The position numbers and the translations under genes are program-made. Positions 1 to 8,667 of a DNA stretch of 64,000 nt are shown in pieces. Below the pieces are notes generated by a model. That model was given only the letters and a program-made list of their open reading frames with translations, had not been told where the DNA came from and did not search any database. Source of the stretch: Xanthomonas fragariae (GTDB lineage: Bacteria; Pseudomonadota; Gammaproteobacteria; Xanthomonadales; Xanthomonadaceae); assembly GCF_017603965.1 (NCBI RefSeq), contig NZ_CP071955.1, positions 1,860,001-1,924,000 on the forward strand. The letters are read 5' to 3'. Position 1 is the first letter of the stretch. Each line of letters opens with the position of its first letter.

Positions 1-246
1 CAGCTTGCCGCGCGTGCCGAGAAATTCCTGCAACCGGCGCGCCGCCAAGGTGAGTGCCTGATCGCCGACCTCGCCACTCATGTTCTCGTTGATCGAGGCG
101 AAGTGATCGATATCGACATGAAAGATCATCAGCGGCGGGCCACCGGAAGCGGCCGCGTCTACAAGGTGCAGTAATTCGGGATGACCTGCACCGAGGCGTG
201 TCGGCTTGACGATTTCCAGTCCAGGCAGGATGACAGGGCTCCACAT
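1..246 (-). CDS. GGDEF-domain protein, N-terminal part (runs off window)
   Basis: An open frame starts with ATG at 246 and runs leftward off the window edge, giving 82 residues. The translated piece contains MIFHVDIDHFASINENMSG and GDQALTLAARRL, which match the start of a diguanylate cyclase GGDEF domain (DIDHFKxIND...GHxxGDxxL). The catalytic GGDEF motif itself would lie outside the window, so activity cannot be judged. Only three bases separate this start from the stop of the histidine kinase upstream (TGA at 250-252), so the two are very likely co-transcribed and translationally coupled. By inference they form one sensory unit linked to cyclic-di-GMP. The full protein may also carry an EAL domain, which cannot be seen here. 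Confidence 0.7.
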   Translation of the reverse strand, partial: MWSPVILPGLEIVKPTRLGAGHPELLHLVDAAASGGPPLMIFHVDIDHFASINENMSGEVGDQALTLAARRLQEFLGTRGKL

Positions 247-249
247 GAC

Positions 250-2379
250 TCAACGTCCACCATCGTCATGGACGGACTCGCCGACCGCGTGATAGGGCAG
301 GCACAACGTCACGCGCGTGCCTGCTCCGGGGGCCGATTCTATCGCGAGCGTCCCGCCGACGGTTTGCGCACGCTCACGCATCACGATCAGTCCAAGCCCG
401 CGCGGGCCTTCCGGTTCGAAGCCATCGCCGTCATCGCTCACTTCCAGGTGGAAACTCTTGCTGTCGATCGATTGCAGACGCATGCGCACTTCACCCGCGC
501 AGGCGTGCCGCAATGCATTGGTCAGGCTTTCCTGTGCAATACGGAAGCAGGCTTGCTCGATCTCGTTGCCTGGCCGTACATCGAGCGCTTGAATATCCAA
601 TTCCAGCCGCACCTGCGAGGCGCGGAACAGCATCGACGCCTGCCAGCGCAGCGCCGCTTCCAGGCCCAACGCATCGAGCTGCGGCGGACGCAACAGCATC
701 GACAAGTTACGCAGTTTGGTCACCGTGCTATCGGCCAGCGACACCACTTCCAGCAGGTCCTCGCGACGCGCGTCCGGGTCCAGCTCATCCAATGCGGCAT
801 GCGCGGATAACTTCATCGCGGTGATCGCCTGGCCGATGTCGTCGTGCAGATCGCGCGAGATGGCGCGGCGCTCGTCTTCCTGCAACGAGAACAGCCGCTT
901 GGCCATCGCCTGCAATTCGGCATTGCTCTCGGCCAACGCATCGCGCATGCGCTCGGGCTCGCTCAGGTCGCGTACCACCAGCAACTTGCAGCTGCGCCCG
1001 CCATAGCGGATATCGCCGGCCGACAGACCGGCATAGAAGGTGCTGCCGTCGCGACGGCGCATCGCCCGTGCGCTGGACACCGGCTCAGTGCGTTCGCTGC
1101 CAGCACGCAGATACTCGCGTACCACCGGCAGGTCGTTGTCGTCGACCAGTATCTGCAACGGTTCGCCCAGGATGGTCTCGCCCTGAAAGCCGAACTGCGC
1201 CGAGCCCGCCGCATTGGCATACATCACGTGTTCGTCGATCAGGATCAACACACCATCGGGCAGTACCCGCACCAGCTCACGAAATTGTTCTTCGCGTTCG
1301 CGCAGCAGGCACCGCGATTGCTCGCGCTCGCTCACGTCCTGCAAGGTGCCGTGGACATGGCGCGAGCCGCTGGGCGTGGTCACGCTTTCGGCACGCAGGT
1401 GCACGGTACGCGGCTGCGAATCGCCACCGGTCAGTGGCAACAGCACATCGATCTGCACCTCGCCGTTGCACATGTCCTCGATCATGCGTTCGATGCGCGC
1501 CTGGGTAGCAGTGTCGGAGGCGGTCAGCAGTTCTTCCAGGCGATGTTCGCGACGATGCATTGGCACACTACGCCCCAGCAACCGATATACCGCCGGCGAA
1601 TAGCGGCCCAGACCGGTGGCGCGATCCAATTGCCACGACCCCAGCCGTGCGATGCCTTGCGCCTCTTCCAGACGCTCAAGTGCTTCATCGCGCAAATGCT
1701 GCGCTTGGCGTTCTTCGCTGCGGTCCACCGTGACCACCAGGCGAGCAGGGCCGCTGGCAAGATGCAGCTGATTGCTGCGGATTTCGACATGGCGCGGCCC
1801 GCTGCGGGTGAGCAGATCTTCATGCAGGGCGCAGGTGTCGTCGCTCTTGGCACGGATGTGCGCGATGATTTCCTCCAGCCGGGTGCCATCGGCATTGGGC
1901 CAGATCGCGTGCAGGGTCTGCTGCAGAAACGCATCGCGCTCCCAACCGAAAAATTCCAGCGCCGCCGGATTGGCATCGAGGATGCGCAGCGTGGCTAGGT
2001 CATAGATCAAGGCCGGGCTGGGCAGCGCCAGAAACTTGGCCTGCAACAGGGCCTCGGACTGCGCCAGCTGTGCGTGTTCGTCCACGATCGAGGTCGCAAA
2101 GCGCCGCAGCACCAGATGGATGACGATGCTCGAAACCACCAGGAAGCTCGCATCCGACCAGCGTTCGGGCATGGCGGCACCGGACGGGTTCAGCAGCCGG
2201 TTGCCGAGTAACAGCCAGACCATGCCGATCAGCAGATACAGGCCGGTCAACGTCCACAGGCCTTGCCGAAGGCGCTCGGCGAGGCGCAGGCGGGAAACCT
2301 GAGCGGACGAAAACGCGGGCGCTGCGACAGGATGATGCATGGGTCCGCGGACGACCTTGTGTGCTGGCGATGCAGCCAT
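250..2379 (-). CDS. Membrane PAS-domain sensor histidine kinase (NarX/HisKA_3 type)
   Basis: This 709-residue protein has two hydrophobic segments near residues 41-60 and 79-94, then about three PAS-like domains between residues 115 and 480. A HisKA_3 dimerisation/phosphoacceptor region follows (RRAISRDLHDDIGQAITAMK, near residue 510), then a C-terminal HATPase_c domain (glycine box GLGLIVMRERAQ and GTRVTLCLP near the end). This is the layout of NarX/UhpB-type kinases, which phosphorylate a LuxR-type response regulator. No such regulator is adjacent; the next gene is a GGDEF protein three bases downstream. The start could also be the ATG at 2340 (MHHPVAAPAF), since neither has a clear ribosome site. 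The PAS ligand is unknown. Confidence 0.85.
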   Translation of the reverse strand: MAASPAHKVVRGPMHHPVAAPAFSSAQVSRLRLAERLRQGLWTLTGLYLLIGMVWLLLGNRLLNPSGAAMPERWSDASFLVVSSIVIHLVLRRFATSIVDEHAQLAQSEALLQAKFLALPSPALIYDLATLRILDANPAALEFFGWERDAFLQQTLHAIWPNADGTRLEEIIAHIRAKSDDTCALHEDLLTRSGPRHVEIRSNQLHLASGPARLVVTVDRSEERQAQHLRDEALERLEEAQGIARLGSWQLDRATGLGRYSPAVYRLLGRSVPMHRREHRLEELLTASDTATQARIERMIEDMCNGEVQIDVLLPLTGGDSQPRTVHLRAESVTTPSGSRHVHGTLQDVSEREQSRCLLREREEQFRELVRVLPDGVLILIDEHVMYANAAGSAQFGFQGETILGEPLQILVDDNDLPVVREYLRAGSERTEPVSSARAMRRRDGSTFYAGLSAGDIRYGGRSCKLLVVRDLSEPERMRDALAESNAELQAMAKRLFSLQEDERRAISRDLHDDIGQAITAMKLSAHAALDELDPDARREDLLEVVSLADSTVTKLRNLSMLLRPPQLDALGLEAALRWQASMLFRASQVRLELDIQALDVRPGNEIEQACFRIAQESLTNALRHACAGEVRMRLQSIDSKSFHLEVSDDGDGFEPEGPRGLGLIVMRERAQTVGGTLAIESAPGAGTRVTLCLPYHAVGESVHDDGGR

Positions 2380-2490
2380 CTTAGCCGTAACTCGGCCGGC
2401 TTCGGCCGAGCTCGAAACAGGCGCCTCAACTAATCCGCAAAACGGCCGTCATACGTTGCGACTCCGAACGCCGGGGTCGATTCTTGGGGA

Positions 2491-3418
2491 GTGCTCCAGA
2501 GTGGACTCAGGCTTCATTGCAAGCATGCTGCAGCACCCGCTCTTACCTCAGCGATGGTGTCGCTGGACGCGCATAGCCAGCGTCTGGCGGCCAACAGCGT
2601 TGCGCAATCGCTTGGATTACCGGCAACCCTTGGTGCGTATGCCGAAGTCCTGGAAAGCAGTCGCGCCCAGGTGGCCAATAGCGGCGGCATGGCCGCGTGC
2701 GTGTTGCCAAGGACAGGCGGCGGGCTGGATGGCTGCGCGCGGTCTGCGACGAGCATGGCAAGGTCATGGCCTTCACCTTTTAGCATTTCCGAGCCTATGG
2801 GCGCCGATGGCACCAGTCGCTGGGAAATGGGTCTGGACAGTGCCGACCAAGGATTGTGGGACTGGGATATTTCGGCCGACGTGATGTATCGCTCGGAGCG
2901 CTGGACCCGCATGCTTGGGTATTGCGAGCTGCGAGCAGCCTCTACCCAATAATCTCGCCGCGTTGTCCGGGTTGATCCATCCCGACGATCACGCGCAGGT
3001 CAGCGCGGCGGTGCAGGCGCATCTGGACGGGCGCACGGATACCTAATGTGGCCGAATTCCGGCTGCGTCAGCACGATGGTCAGTGGCGCTGGATCCTCGA
3101 TCGCGGTCGCGTGGTAGCACGCACTGCCGACGACCGCCCGCTGCGCATGGTCGGCACACATACCGATGTGCATCACCGCAAATCGCTCGAGCAGCAATTG
3201 CGCGAGCAGCAGGCCCAGCTCGAAGAAGCCCAGCGCATCGCAAGTATGGGCAGTTGGAGTTGGGACACGCTCAAAGACGCGATGTGGGTGCCGTCCGATT
3301 TCCTGCAGCAGCTCGGCATCACCCAACTGCATCTGCACGGCATTCGCGACATCCTGCGTCTGCTGGGTCGGCCCTCGGCTGCGCAGCGCCTGGCGCAAAA
3401 TCAAGCACGAACGCATGC
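2491..3418 (+). pseudogene. PAS-domain signalling gene, frameshifted and truncated
   Basis: Three consecutive frames together read like one PAS protein. Frame one (2491-2952) gives ADQGLWDWDISADVMYRSER and WTRMLGY. A second frame (about 2951-3043) gives LSGLIHPDDHAQVSAAVQAH and LDGRTDT. A third (from 3048) gives VAEFRLRQHDGQWRWILDRG, VGTHTDVHHRKSLE and the start of a second PAS domain (AQRIASMGSWSWDTL). At least two frameshifts, near 2940 and 3043, are needed to join them. The reading then fades into a truncated mobile repeat at 3420, so the effector half is missing. It lies divergently from the intact PAS histidine kinase. It was probably a PAS-GGDEF or PAS-kinase gene; which one cannot be told. 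Confidence 0.75.
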
Positions 3419-3419
3419 C

Positions 3420-3516
3420 GTTGCTCGGAATCGGCATGTACCACGCGTACACTCCGGTTCCTCCGCGTCGTCCGCACCCACCTTGAAGACTGCTTGCTAC
3501 GTTTTGTTAGCCGATC
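3420..3516 (+). repeat. Truncated copy of ~142-bp MITE-like element (right part)
   Basis: This stretch matches the right two thirds of the element at 49001-49142, in the same orientation. It shares the blocks CTCGGAATCGGCATGT and CACTCCGGTTCCT and the right terminal repeat CGTTTTGTTAGCCGATC (3500-3516), followed by TTA. The left end is missing. The junction sits where the PAS pseudogene stops, so an insertion followed by deletion or recombination probably removed both the element's left end and the gene's 3' part. Confidence 0.8.
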
Positions 3517-4039
3517 TTAAGCTTATCGCCTCTGGCCACTGCAAGGTCGCTTCCAACGTCTCGACGGCCTGCAGAAGCGACGCCGCGCTACCGCGATAAA
3601 CGTCGTGGTCACCGATCTTTTGCCCGGCGCGCAGGCATGCGCCAGCGTGTGGCAGATGCGGGGTGGAGTGCGTGCTGTCTGGCAGGCCAATGCCTCGCCT
3701 GCATCCGAATCGCTGCGCGGGCTCGGTCGCGCCGACACACTGACAGCGTCGAGCAGCGGATCGTGCGAAACCTGCATCAAGGCGCATGTCGGTACGCACG
3801 GCGCAGCGTCTGGCCGCGTAGCGTTCCCGCGGCATTGGGTTAGATCGGCACCAACAGGGCAGCAGCGATCTGACAGCGTGGTGGCCAAGCGGGCAGGGAC
3901 AGGATCGAATCTGAGCGTTCTGCATGACGCATCGCACGTCAGCTTGCCGACGCTGGCCAGCGAAAGTCACAATATCAGGCAACCCTCACAACGCTGGAGA
4001 GGCGCCTGCCGAGGTACGTCTCGCCGTCGTTGTGCAGCC
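3517..4039. other. 523-bp stretch without an intact gene; probable decayed coding DNA
   Basis: No frame here reads like a complete protein. On the minus strand, about 3520-3660, the translation PGQKIGDHDVYRGSAASLLQ followed by AVETLEATLQW looks protein-like, but I cannot assign a family. It runs straight into the right end of the mobile repeat at 3500-3516. My reading is that this is the broken end of a gene on the far side of the insertion. Long frames on the plus strand here (for example from 3605) are low-complexity shadows and are not annotated. Confidence 0.4.
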
Positions 4040-4324
4040 TCAGCGTCCCGAAGCGCCGACTGCGGCACCATCCAGGCCGAGGTCCCAGGCCACCGTGGCG
4101 AACAACAGTTCCTCTTCGCTGCAGCCGCGTCGCGGGTTAATCAATGCATGGACTTGCGCACGTGCGGCTTTCTTCAGCCGTTCCAGCGCGGTCGGCATGC
4201 GCATGCGGCGAGTCGCGGGTCGGGCGGCAGCGCTCTGCGCGATCCGCTCGGCCTGTGCGGCAGCCACGACGGCGGATTCCCGCACAGCGGTGGGTACATC
4301 GAGGGTCGGGGCGAGAAGCGTCAT
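4040..4324 (-). CDS. Small hypothetical protein
   Basis: A 94-residue frame starts at ATG 4324 (MTLLAPTLDVPTAVRESAVV) and ends with TGA at 4040. It is alanine- and arginine-rich, has no transmembrane segment or signal peptide, and should be mostly helical. I do not recognise a family. It follows the chemotaxis gene on the same strand, separated by a terminator-like hairpin at 4354-4375. The longer upstream extension of this frame (to 4591) overlaps the chemotaxis gene and is not believable, so the internal start was chosen. Coding status is moderately likely. Confidence 0.45.
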   Translation of the reverse strand: MTLLAPTLDVPTAVRESAVVAAAQAERIAQSAAARPATRRMRMPTALERLKKAARAQVHALINPRRGCSEEELLFATVAWDLGLDGAAVGASGR

Positions 4325-4353
4325 GAGCGCAACACTCAAGTCGTTGCGGAACG

Positions 4354-4375
4354 ACAAATCCCCGGAAGGCCGGGG
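4354..4375 (-). terminator. Rho-independent-like terminator of the chemotaxis gene
   Basis: CCCCGG-AAGG-CCGGGG forms a six-base-pair GC stem (4360-4375). On the minus strand it is followed by ATTTGT. It lies 35 bases past the stop of the chemotaxis gene. The T tract is short. Confidence 0.6.
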
Positions 4376-4409
4376 AATGTCGGAAGTCAGAGCCTGCGTG
4401 ACATCGGTC

Positions 4410-5639
4410 TTAGAACAGCTCGACCGTGCCGGCACCCATGCCTTGCTGGGCCACCGGCTTATGCGGTGGGCGTTCCCACTCCACACGCATGTCGCGCAGA
4501 CGATTGGACACCTTCTGCAAGGCGGCGACCAGATCGCTGTCGTATACGCCGCCATTGCGATGCAGCAGTTCCTGTAGGTCCACCGCTTCACGGTTGATCG
4601 CGGTGAGGCGATCGAGGTGAGTGTGGATACCGCTCAAAGTCTGCGTCGCAATGTCTTCGAACTGCAGAGCGCGGACGGCTTCGGCCACGCTACCGTCGAT
4701 CGAGCGAGCGCACTCGGAGATTTCGCGCATGCCATCGCCCAATGAGGCGTTGATTTGAGCGACGTTCTCCAGCATCGCGGCAGATTCATGGCGCGCTTCG
4801 CGGGAGCGGTCCATGTGACGTGAGGCCAGCTGCGAGACCGTTTCACGCACCTTGGCGATCGATTCCTTGGAGCTGTGAGCCAGCTTGCGGATCTGTTCGT
4901 TGAAGGTGGTGGAACGCTCGGACAGATTGCGCACCTCGTCGGCGACCACTGCGAAGCCGCGACCGGCTTCACCGGCACGTGCTGCTTCGATGGCGGCGTT
5001 CAAGGCCAGCAGGTTGGTCTGGTCAGCGATCGATTTGACGTCTTCCAGCAGCGCAAAGATGCCATCCAGATGCTGCGCCATCTCGTCGATGTGATGCACA
5101 GTGTTGGTGCTTTGGCCGCTCACCTGTTCCAGCGCCTCCACCAACTGCTCCATGCGTGAGCTGGCGTGCTGGGCGAAGCGGGCGACATCGACGCCGGCGC
5201 TGCCATCGTCACCGGCACGGTCGACGATGCGGGCCAGTGCCTGGCTTTGCTGACGCGACTTGCGATTCATCGCTTCGAAGCTGCCGCCAAGACCTGACAC
5301 GGCCTGGCGGATCAGTTCGCGGGCACGCTCGACTTCCGAACGCGAACCGTCGACTTCGTTGCTGACGAACGTACGCAATTCGTTAAGCAGTTGGTCCTGC
5401 TCGCGCAGGATGCGGGTCTGGTCCGGATTGCGTCGGAACTGGGAATAAGTCACCCAGGCAGCGAAACCCAACCAACTAAGGGTCATGGTCGCCAGGATTG
5501 CCCAGCGCACCGAGGCAGGCCAGTCGAATCCGACAGCGAAGGGAAACAGCAAGGTCAGAGCCAAGGGAGCGGCTAGACGGATGAGTGGACGTGAATACAT
5601 GGGCGTTCTCGGCAGAGTCACGGTTGCTGTATCGGCCAT
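4410..5639 (-). CDS. Methyl-accepting chemotaxis protein, small-sensor type
   Basis: About 409 residues from the chosen start. Two closely spaced hydrophobic segments near the N-terminus (around [14 protein letters not shown] and [17 protein letters not shown]) leave almost no periplasmic sensor. A long coiled-coil signalling domain follows, with the hairpin tip [20 protein letters not shown] and [15 protein letters not shown], which binds CheA/CheW. The C-terminus is [13 protein letters not shown], without a CheR/CheB tether pentapeptide. The protein probably senses a membrane or cytoplasmic cue. The frame is open to 5693; starts at 5693, 5639 ([10 protein letters not shown]) and 5600 (MYSRPLIRL) are all possible. 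I chose 5639 because a G-rich run precedes it, though spacing is short. It is a solitary gene. Confidence 0.85.
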   Translation of the reverse strand: MADTATVTLPRTPMYSRPLIRLAAPLALTLLFPFAVGFDWPASVRWAILATMTLSWLGFAAWVTYSQFRRNPDQTRILREQDQLLNELRTFVSNEVDGSRSEVERARELIRQAVSGLGGSFEAMNRKSRQQSQALARIVDRAGDDGSAGVDVARFAQHASSRMEQLVEALEQVSGQSTNTVHHIDEMAQHLDGIFALLEDVKSIADQTNLLALNAAIEAARAGEAGRGFAVVADEVRNLSERSTTFNEQIRKLAHSSKESIAKVRETVSQLASRHMDRSREARHESAAMLENVAQINASLGDGMREISECARSIDGSVAEAVRALQFEDIATQTLSGIHTHLDRLTAINREAVDLQELLHRNGGVYDSDLVAALQKVSNRLRDMRVEWERPPHKPVAQQGMGAGTVELF

Positions 5640-5747
5640 ACCCCCTTTGTCTTTAGCGAAGATCGCCACATCGTCTTGCCCATTCACCGCCATTGACGCG
5701 CGCCAGCAACCGCTAGCGTGCTTCTGACATCAGGTTGGTTGCGCCGA

Positions 5748-6362
5748 TCAGCGCAGTGCGCGATCCACCGCTTCGATCATCCCCCGCTTGGCGAACAGAA
5801 AATCCCACAGGCTTCCTCCCATCTGCCGCCACAACACCGCCGAGCGCACCGCCGCCAGCAAGAGCGCGCGGATTTCCGCCACCACACCAGCCTGGCCCAG
5901 ATAATGCGGGTTGCCTTGCACCATGACCTTGGGCCGCAAATGGCTGATGGTCTGCGCGTACAGCCCGCCCAGCGCACTCAGCACGTCGGGGTGACTGCTG
6001 TCGCCAAGGATCTGCGCCTGGCGTGCCGCCGCCTCGATGCCGTTGGACACGATGGCGACGGTGGAAGTATCGCGCACGAAGCGGCGCTCCAGCTGCAGTA
6101 CTGCCAGCGCCAGCCGCGGCAGCACCTCGTCCTGGCCCTGATTGCGAAAATAGTTATGCAGCAGCCGCAGGCCAGGCGCCAGCGCCACCGCAGAGCCGTA
6201 CACGGCCTCCGGCGAAGAGGCGTCCACCCGGAACACGCTGTCCATGGCGGTGCGCACCGTCGCGGCCTCCGAATGCCCGGTCTCGGCAATCCGCCGCACC
6301 TGTTGCAGGGCCTGGGCGACGCCGGCCAGCGCCAGCACACGGTGATCCATGGAAGAACTCAT
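5748..6362 (-). CDS. hflD: High-frequency lysogenization protein HflD homologue
   Basis: A 204-residue, largely helical protein ([20 protein letters not shown] at the start, [20 protein letters not shown] near the end) of the usual HflD length. The family is a peripheral inner-membrane protein, known in E. coli to bind lambda CII; its role in the cell outside phage infection is unclear. Identification rests on sequence character plus synteny: as in E. coli, it directly follows nudJ and mnmA. The ATG (6362-6360) overlaps the mnmA stop by one base (TGATG), indicating translational coupling. The frame extends much further upstream (to 6737), but that part lies over mnmA and is a shadow. Confidence 0.88.
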   Translation of the reverse strand: MSSSMDHRVLALAGVAQALQQVRRIAETGHSEAATVRTAMDSVFRVDASSPEAVYGSAVALAPGLRLLHNYFRNQGQDEVLPRLALAVLQLERRFVRDTSTVAIVSNGIEAAARQAQILGDSSHPDVLSALGGLYAQTISHLRPKVMVQGNPHYLGQAGVVAEIRALLLAAVRSAVLWRQMGGSLWDFLFAKRGMIEAVDRALR

Positions 6363-7498
6363 CAAGCTACTACCTCCGAGGAAAAAGAAGATCCCGCCAA
6401 CCGACATTCCAACGGTGCATCGGTGGCGGCAATGACGGCGCCGCCCAGGCACTCTTCGCCGTCGTACAGCACCAGCGACTGCCCCGGCGTCACCGCCCGC
6501 TGCGGCCGTGCGAAACGCACCTGCACACTGCCATCGTCCTGCACATCCACTCTGCATGGCTCGTCCGGCTGCCTGTAACGCGTCTGTGCGGTGCAGCTGA
6601 AGCTGCGTGCCGGCGGCGCCCCGGTGACCCAATGGGCCTGCTCGGACTGCAGCCAGTACGATTGCAGCAGCGGGCTGTCGCGGTCCTGATCCACATACAA
6701 CACGTTGCTCGCCACATCCTTGCCGACCACGTACCACGGCGCGGCAGCACGCCCGCGCACGCCACCGATGTTCAGGCCTTCGCGCTGACCCAGCGTGAAA
6801 TAGAACACCCCTGGGTGCTCGGCAATGCGCTGCCCCTGCGGGTCGTGGATTTCGCCGGTACGCGCGGGCAGGTAGCGGCCCAGAAACTCGCGGAAATCAC
6901 GCTCGCCGATGAAGCAGATGCCAGTGGAATCCTTCTTGGCATGGGTCGGCAAGCCAGCGTCCTGAGCGATACGCCGCAGCACGCTTTTTTCCAGATCGCC
7001 GATCGGAAACAGCGTCGCAGCCAGCTGGATCTGCCCCAACTGGTGCAGGAAATAACTCTGGTCCTTGCCGTGGTCTGCACCGCGCAGCAACCGCCAACGA
7101 CCGCCGCTGTGCGCGACCCGCGCGTAGTGACCGGTAGCGATGCGCTCAGCGCCCAGTGCCTGAGCTGCATCCAGGAAATGTTTGAACTTCACTTCGCGAT
7201 TGCACAGCACATCCGGATTGGGCGTGCGGCCTGCTGCGTACTCGGCCAGGAAGTGCTCGAACACGCCGCTCCAGTACTCACAGGAGAAATCGCGGAAGTG
7301 AAACGGGATGCCCAATACGCCACAGACCGCCACCGCATCGCGGCGATCGTCTTCGGCGCGGCAATCGCCGCTGCCGTCGTCGGCCCAGTTCTGCATGAAC
7401 AGCCCGGCGATCGACGCGCCTTGCTGCGCCAGCCGCCACGCCGCCACCGACGAATCCACGCCGCCAGATACACCAACCACGATGCGCGGCGTACTCAT
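6362..7498 (-). CDS. mnmA: tRNA-specific 2-thiouridylase MnmA
   Basis: A 378-residue cytoplasmic enzyme that installs the 2-thio group on U34 of Lys, Glu and Gln tRNAs, taking sulfur from the IscS/Tus relay. Visible hallmarks are the ATP-binding P-loop [12 protein letters not shown] near the N-terminus, the first catalytic cysteine in [12 protein letters not shown], the second in [12 protein letters not shown], and ATGHYARV and [10 protein letters not shown] between them. Length matches the family (about 365-380). The start [13 protein letters not shown] at 7498 was chosen because its ATG overlaps the nudJ stop (ATGA); the frame's upstream extension lies within nudJ. It is the middle gene of nudJ-mnmA-hflD. 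Confidence 0.96.
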   Translation of the reverse strand: MSTPRIVVGVSGGVDSSVAAWRLAQQGASIAGLFMQNWADDGSGDCRAEDDRRDAVAVCGVLGIPFHFRDFSCEYWSGVFEHFLAEYAAGRTPNPDVLCNREVKFKHFLDAAQALGAERIATGHYARVAHSGGRWRLLRGADHGKDQSYFLHQLGQIQLAATLFPIGDLEKSVLRRIAQDAGLPTHAKKDSTGICFIGERDFREFLGRYLPARTGEIHDPQGQRIAEHPGVFYFTLGQREGLNIGGVRGRAAAPWYVVGKDVASNVLYVDQDRDSPLLQSYWLQSEQAHWVTGAPPARSFSCTAQTRYRQPDEPCRVDVQDDGSVQVRFARPQRAVTPGQSLVLYDGEECLGGAVIAATDAPLECRLAGSSFSSEVVA

Positions 7499-7959
7499 TC
7501 GACGTGGCGCACCAACGACAGCGGATAGCGCTGGCCAGCCAGATAATCGGCCACTACCTCCCACACCAGCGGGCTACGCAAACGCTCGGTCGAGGTGCGT
7601 AGTTCTTCCGGCGTCATCCACAACGCACGCACCACGCCGGTGTCCAGGCTGCGTTCGGGATGGTAGGTGAGGGCATCGGCGACAAACGCAAAGCGCACAA
7701 AACACTGCCCGCTCGGCGCCACCCACTGGTAAGTGCCGATGAACTGGGTCAGACGCACGTCCCAGCCGGTTTCTTCCAGTGTTTCGCGTACTGCCGCGTC
7801 CAGCAGACTTTCGTCAGGCTCCAAATGCCCGGCCGGTTGATTCAGTAGCAGTCGGCTGCCGATGGCTTCTTCGACCTGCAGAAAGCGCCCGTTGCGCACT
7901 ACCACGGTGGCGACCGTCACATCGGGGTGCCAGCGTTGTGCGGATCTGCTCATCGGCAT
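7495..7959 (-). CDS. nudJ: Nudix hydrolase, NudJ-like
   Basis: A 154-residue Nudix-fold protein. The Nudix box is visible as [14 protein letters not shown] followed by [11 protein letters not shown], with the metal-binding REtLEE glutamates intact. NudJ enzymes hydrolyse nucleoside di- and triphosphates and thiamine pyrophosphate precursors, but the substrate here is inferred only from the neighbourhood (nudJ-mnmA-hflD order as in E. coli). Translation is coupled to mnmA by a four-base ATGA overlap. The start could be two codons later (MSRSAQRW). Confidence 0.88.
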   Translation of the reverse strand: MPMSRSAQRWHPDVTVATVVVRNGRFLQVEEAIGSRLLLNQPAGHLEPDESLLDAAVRETLEETGWDVRLTQFIGTYQWVAPSGQCFVRFAFVADALTYHPERSLDTGVVRALWMTPEELRTSTERLRSPLVWEVVADYLAGQRYPLSLVRHVE

Positions 7960-8114
7960 CGGCCCAGCACACTCGAAAGCCAGATCGCTGCGCCAGTGGT
8001 TGCTTCGGCGTCACCGCGGTAAGCGTGGCCGCGCACACCAATCGTCGATACGAATACAGGCACGAAGGCGGTGGACAACGGCGCCAGCAGCAGCGCGGTC
8101 ATGAAATCGGTCAT
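7950..8114 (-). CDS. Possible small membrane protein upstream of nudJ
   Basis: A 54-residue frame ([20 protein letters not shown] at the start) carries one hydrophobic segment and overlaps the nudJ start by ten bases. No family is recognised. It may be a leader peptide of the operon or chance. There is no strong ribosome-binding site, so confidence is low. Confidence 0.22.
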   Translation of the reverse strand: MTDFMTALLLAPLSTAFVPVFVSTIGVRGHAYRGDAEATTGAAIWLSSVLGRCR

Positions 8115-8203
8115 CAAAGGCGAGCCAGGAAGTTGAAGACAAATTGTGCGGGGCGCAACGCAAATCGTCCAATGCGCGCAACGATGAACCGTATAATGCC
8201 CAG

Positions 8204-8524
8204 ATGCCCCGTAATACCTCACACGACCACGACCACGGCCTGACGGTCGAAGCCAGCAAGCCTGAAGTGGCGCCGCCGCCGCGTTATCAGGTGCTCTTGC
8301 TGAACGATGACTACACCCCGATGGACTTCGTGGTAACTGTTCTGGAACAGTTTTTCAATCTGAGCCTGGAACAGGCGACCCAGGTCATGCTGCATGTCCA
8401 TACACGTGGGCGTGGCGTTTGCGGGGTGTACAGCCGCGAAGTCGCAGAGTCCAAAGTGGCGCAGGTCAACGAGTTTTCGCGCATGAACCAGCATCCGCTG
8501 CTCTGCACGATGGAACAGGCCTAG
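8204..8524 (+). CDS. clpS: ATP-dependent Clp protease adaptor ClpS
   Basis: A 106-residue protein. The conserved ClpS core is clear: [20 protein letters not shown], then [19 protein letters not shown], then [15 protein letters not shown]. ClpS delivers N-end-rule substrates (Leu, Phe, Tyr, Trp N-termini) to ClpAP, and the NDDYTPMD region forms the amino-acid pocket. The N-terminal tail that engages ClpA is present and histidine-rich (HDHDHG). The start at 8204 ([12 protein letters not shown]) gives the normal family length; the frame's upstream extension to 8144 adds a non-conserved segment. clpA follows 143 bases downstream, the common arrangement. Confidence 0.95.
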   Translation: MPRNTSHDHDHGLTVEASKPEVAPPPRYQVLLLNDDYTPMDFVVTVLEQFFNLSLEQATQVMLHVHTRGRGVCGVYSREVAESKVAQVNEFSRMNQHPLLCTMEQA

Positions 8525-8667
8525 AGGCACCTACCTGATCATTCTAGCAGCGCAACAGTGTAGCTGCGATCACGTGCTAACGTCGTCTGAACATTCCTAT
8601 CCGATAGGGGTGTGGAAAATTCCAACAAAAGCCGCATATTGTCGGCAACAGCCGTTCGGAGTTATCA

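Noticed and set aside
844..1998. 384-codon plus-strand frame opposite the histidine kinase
   Set aside because: It is antisense to a well-supported kinase; its composition (Gln, Ala, His) is that of a shadow frame.
3605..4597. 330-codon plus-strand frame
   Set aside because: It overlaps the chemotaxis gene and the small gene at 4040 on the other strand; low-complexity residues and no family features.
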